Of a stretch of DNA of 64,000 bases, positions 61,090 through 64,000 are shown piece after piece. The notes under the pieces are model-generated. The model saw only the letters and a program-made list of their open reading frames with translations. It was not told where the DNA came from and did no database searches. How positions within the stretch are numbered: the stretch's first letter is position 1; the number at the start of each line of letters is the position of its first letter. Origin of the DNA: Stieleria maiorica (GTDB taxonomy: Bacteria; Planctomycetota; Planctomycetia; Pirellulales; Pirellulaceae); contig NZ_CP036264.1 in NCBI RefSeq assembly GCF_008035925.1, positions 4,648,402 through 4,712,401 on the forward strand, read 5' to 3'. A program made the position numbers and the translations under genes.

Positions 61090-64000
61090 TCAGTCATCCA
61101 GCCCGATTCCATCGGCCAACTGTTGTCCGAGCGAACGTGACGCGAGAATTCGGTCGATCGCGTTGACACGGCGGCTTCCATCGACATCGGACTCGGGATC
61201 ATTTGTCCCGATGGCGGCGATGATCTGATCCAGGTCCGACTGGCTCACCGCACCATCGCCGTCGACGTCTCCGAACAACCGATGGAAGTACTTATCGACG
61301 TCATAAGCTCCATCTCCGTCGACATCGACGGACACTCGGTAAAGGCCGTTGCCCAGGGTGGTTGAACGGTTCCCACCGATCCCGTGCGATCCGAAGTCCA
61401 GGTGAAGCACGTTTCCGGCAACGGACAGCGCGGGGATCCTGGCCGGATCAAGTACGTCGAACCCGTTCTCACCATTGACGTCGTACTGGGTCAATCGAAT
61501 GCGACGCTGATCGGCGATCTCGCTCAGCCCTTCGTCGCTCGCAAAGGTCAGATCCAAACTGCGGACGAAGGAGCGTTGTTGCTGACCACCCGCCACATCG
61601 ATCTCAGACACGGTGTTTCCGACCTGGAAGAAGTAGGTGACATCTTCACTGACGAGGGTGTCTCCATCGGCCAGGGTCCCGGTCGCTTGAACCGTAATCT
61701 CATACAAGCCGGATTTGGAGAATCCATAGTTGACGTGGCGATGAGCGTGCTCTTGAACAACGACATGATCGGCGTGGTTCGTTCCGTCCGACGTCGCCAT
61801 CAGAACACGTACACCTTCTGGCCCGGTTTCCCAAAGCGAAAACTCTCCGGGACCGTTGACGCTCTTGAGTTGCAAGCGGGCGATCCCGTCCAGTAGCGTC
61901 CCTTCGGCGATTTCTTCGGTGCCCAATCCTAAGAACAATAGTCCGGGCGTTTCAATCGCTGGCAGGACATAGAAGAACTCGTCCCCTGCGGCGCCCAGGA
62001 AGTCGAATTCGGGTGCCGAAATCTCACCGGTACGCTGGGTGTAGCCTCCCATTCCCACGTACAACAACGCGTCGGCGGGATCGTGTTCGGCATCGTTTTC
62101 TTCGTCATGGATGTGAAGATTCCACCGCGGATCTTCGTCGTGGTGACCGTGGTCGTGGCCATGATCATGACCGTCATCATCTGCGTGGTCGTGTTCGCCG
62201 AGTGCCAAACCGATGTCCGCGTGGCCCCCGGACAACATGGTGTCGAATGTTCTGTGCTGGGCGGCGCCGATCACAACCGTCGCCGTCGATACAGCACCGC
62301 TGCCGTCGCGCACCGAATAGACAAAACTATCCGAACCGTCGAAGCCCGACGACGGCGTGTAGACGAACGATCCGTCGGCCGCAAAGCTCAGGTTCCCCTT
62401 CATCACCGTCGCCCCCAGTTCAGCGACCAGCGGATCACCGTCGGCATCCCAATCGTTGAACAACACGTTGCCGTGAACCGAACTGCCACGTCCGACGACA
62501 TAGGCGTCGTCGACGGCCACCGGAGCATCGGGCTGCGGATTGACGTCAATCGTCACGGTCGCGACGTTGCCAAAGATACTCTCGTCATCGCGTGCCGAGA
62601 CAGGTGTGAGTAAGAAGGCCCGCGACATCCCGTCAAAGGTTCCGTAGCCCACGATACTGCGTCCATCATTGATCCCCTCGGCGCTCAAGAAGGTCCATCC
62701 CGAGCCCTGGTCGACCAATTGATTCAGATCGATCATCGCCGTCTGGCCGGCAACCAGTTCCCCCAGGACGGCGGCACCGCCGAAGGCAGCGAAGTTGTAG
62801 AAACGTGTGACCGAACCGACGAACTGATCGGTCGCATTGATGTCCTTCAACTCACTATGAACGTAGGTTGGATGGTAACCGAGAGACCCAACGTCGACCA
62901 TTTCCCCATCGTGGTACACGAATCCGTGGTACAAGCTGGTCGAGCTGGTCGGTGAAACGGTTCCGACGACGGAGGCACCGACCGCATTTCCGGAATCGTT
63001 GACCGCATGGGCGTAGCTGTAGTGGTCTTCGTCCATCAGCGCGCCCATGTCGACGACGGTATAGTTTCCATCGGCTTGGCGCTGCCACAGGCTCGCGTGC
63101 GAAAGGAATTCGGCATCGTCGGCACGCGTGACTCCGACGATGAATCGTCCATCGGGGCTGATCCCCCAAGCGCGGCCGGTCGATGCGGCATTGCCGGCGA
63201 TCGTCGGAAGCTCCAACATCAATCCATCGACGTAGACAAACGGTTTTGTCGCGGCCCCGTTGCTGCTGCTGCCGACGATTTGGCCCAGATTATTGATGTC
63301 GCTGGCAACGGCCGACGTTCCGCCGAGCGTCCCGAGATTCGCGATCACGCCGTTTTCCCAGCGGAAGGCCTTCGACGCACTGTTGTCACTTTCGCCGACA
63401 ACCACTCCTGCATCATTGATCGCGTATCCGCGGCTGAAGTTGTTGTCGCCCGTCCCTTCAACCACTCCCAAATCGATGAGCTCGCCATCGGTCCAGCGGA
63501 ACGCGTGCAGCGGGTTGCTCGAACCGCTAACAATTCCGGAATTGCCGGTGACTTGGTTCAGATTGTTGACATCCAGCGCGAAACTGGTATTCCCGCCCAG
63601 CGTTCCCAATGCGGTGACCTGGTACTGCACATCGGTCGCCGTGTAGGTGAATGAATCCGTCCCAAAGAAGTTGGCCTCGGGGACATATTCGAAGGAGCCA
63701 TCGGGATTTAGCACCAACGAGCCGTGCAATGGGGCAGAAACGAGTGCGGCTTTCAGCACATCCCCATCGGCGTCCACGTCATTGCCCAGTACTCCGTCGC
63801 CACCGACGGTCAAACTCCCGTCTTCGTCAACCGAATACGAATCGTCATTGACGATGGGAGAGTGCGTTCCGGCCAACGTCACCGTTGCGGTTGTAAACCC
63901 ACCGCGTTGATTGGTCACGCGATACGTAAAGCTGTCCGTGCCCGTGAATCCGGCGTGCGTCTGGTAGCTGAACGAACCATCGGCATGGAGTGTCAGCGTT
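61090..64000 (-). CDS. large multidomain adhesin-like surface protein (N-terminus outside window)
   Basis: About 970 residues are visible; the frame is open past 64000 and the first residues (AGFTGTDSFTYRV) are mid-domain. Cadherin-like (VCBS/Bap-type) domains with VDADGDVL calcium motifs come first. A block of HAF repeats (ALGTLGGNTSFALDVNNLNQ; ANLGTLGGTSAVASDINNLG) sits at about 63630-62595, inside the second cadherin-like domain. Another cadherin-like domain (AVDDAYVVGRGSS) and a His-rich stretch (DDDGHDHGHDHGHHDEDP) follow. Next is a choice-of-anchor-M-like domain (SGLYEITVQATGTLADGD). The end FGDVDGDGAVSQSDLDQIIA is a dockerin-like pair of calcium loops. Probably a cell-surface or secreted protein. 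Confidence 0.9.
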   Translation of the reverse strand, partial: TLTLHADGSFSYQTHAGFTGTDSFTYRVTNQRGGFTTATVTLAGTHSPIVNDDSYSVDEDGSLTVGGDGVLGNDVDADGDVLKAALVSAPLHGSLVLNPDGSFEYVPEANFFGTDSFTYTATDVQYQVTALGTLGGNTSFALDVNNLNQVTGNSGIVSGSSNPLHAFRWTDGELIDLGVVEGTGDNNFSRGYAINDAGVVVGESDNSASKAFRWENGVIANLGTLGGTSAVASDINNLGQIVGSSSNGAATKPFVYVDGLMLELPTIAGNAASTGRAWGISPDGRFIVGVTRADDAEFLSHASLWQRQADGNYTVVDMGALMDEDHYSYAHAVNDSGNAVGASVVGTVSPTSSTSLYHGFVYHDGEMVDVGSLGYHPTYVHSELKDINATDQFVGSVTRFYNFAAFGGAAVLGELVAGQTAMIDLNQLVDQGSGWTFLSAEGINDGRSIVGYGTFDGMSRAFLLTPVSARDDESIFGNVATVTIDVNPQPDAPVAVDDAYVVGRGSSVHGNVLFNDWDADGDPLVAELGATVMKGNLSFAADGSFVYTPSSGFDGSDSFVYSVRDGSGAVSTATVVIGAAQHRTFDTMLSGGHADIGLALGEHDHADDDGHDHGHDHGHHDEDPRWNLHIHDEENDAEHDPADALLYVGMGGYTQRTGEISAPEFDFLGAAGDEFFYVLPAIETPGLLFLGLGTEEIAEGTLLDGIARLQLKSVNGPGEFSLWETGPEGVRVLMATSDGTNHADHVVVQEHAHRHVNYGFSKSGLYEITVQATGTLADGDTLVSEDVTYFFQVGNTVSEIDVAGGQQQRSFVRSLDLTFASDEGLSEIADQRRIRLTQYDVNGENGFDVLDPARIPALSVAGNVLHLDFGSHGIGGNRSTTLGNGLYRVSVDVDGDGAYDVDKYFHRLFGDVDGDGAVSQSDLDQIIAAIGTNDPESDVDGSRRVNAIDRILASRSLGQQLADGIGLDD

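Overview
The window comes from a planctomycete, most like the Rhodopirellula/Pirellulaceae group. The evidence is the set of family signatures: a cytochrome-PSCyt1/DUF1549/DUF1553 protein next to a DUF1501 protein, an ECF sigma factor overlapping a Ser/Thr kinase gene, LEPR-like and PEP-CTERM surface proteins, a short protein beginning NPYDPP, an N-terminal RFSLRTLL protein, MoxR-DUF58-BatA-vWA gene clusters, and many dispersed hairpin repeats between genes. There is one tRNA, tRNA-Ser(CGA), and no rRNA, phage, transposase or CRISPR array.

1-25584: two paralogous, divergently transcribed clusters related to the MoxR/BatA (aerotolerance-type) systems. The minus-strand cluster runs TPR-metallopeptidase, DUF4159, MoxR ATPase, DUF58, BatA-vWA, a DUF4175-like coiled-coil protein with a long GQQQ repeat, and a membrane vWA protein cut by the window edge. 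The plus-strand cluster runs MoxR, DUF58, BatA-vWA, vWA/amidotransferase-like, DUF4175-like, a coiled-coil protein with KEGES and GQQ repeats, and a TPR/poly-Q protein. Most junctions overlap or are only a few bases apart, so each cluster is probably one operon that builds an envelope complex worked by the MoxR ATPase.

25620-31907: lysS, a small secreted protein, tRNA-Ser with a strong terminator, a hexapeptide acetyltransferase, two small membrane proteins and a LEPR-type surface protein. The last overlaps a Ser/Thr kinase with TPRs, which overlaps an ECF sigma factor gene (30519-35127): a compact signalling operon. 35880-42927: a prenyltransferase-repeat protein, a small secreted protein, and the planctomycete PSCyt1/DUF1501 pair.

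43042-50629: a PEP-CTERM protein behind a clear cobalamin riboswitch, then a heavy-metal RND efflux locus (His-rich lipoprotein, CzcA/CusA pump, HlyD adaptor with His-rich ends, Cys/His-rich small secreted protein). 51077-52117 is an MscS-type channel. 52513-56434 is a minus-strand redox and sulfur island: CoA-binding protein, AhpD-like protein, two YeeE/YedE-type transporters and an MBL-fold/double-rhodanese protein.

56628-64000: a Rho-N domain protein, a YheT-type hydrolase, an ExoD protein, an unusual Cys-rich MerC protein, a PEP-CTERM protein, and the C-terminal 970 residues of a large adhesin-like protein. The adhesin carries cadherin-like domains, an inserted HAF-repeat block, a His-rich stretch, a choice-of-anchor-M-like domain and a dockerin-like end. 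No domain search could be run; family names rest on motifs read by eye.
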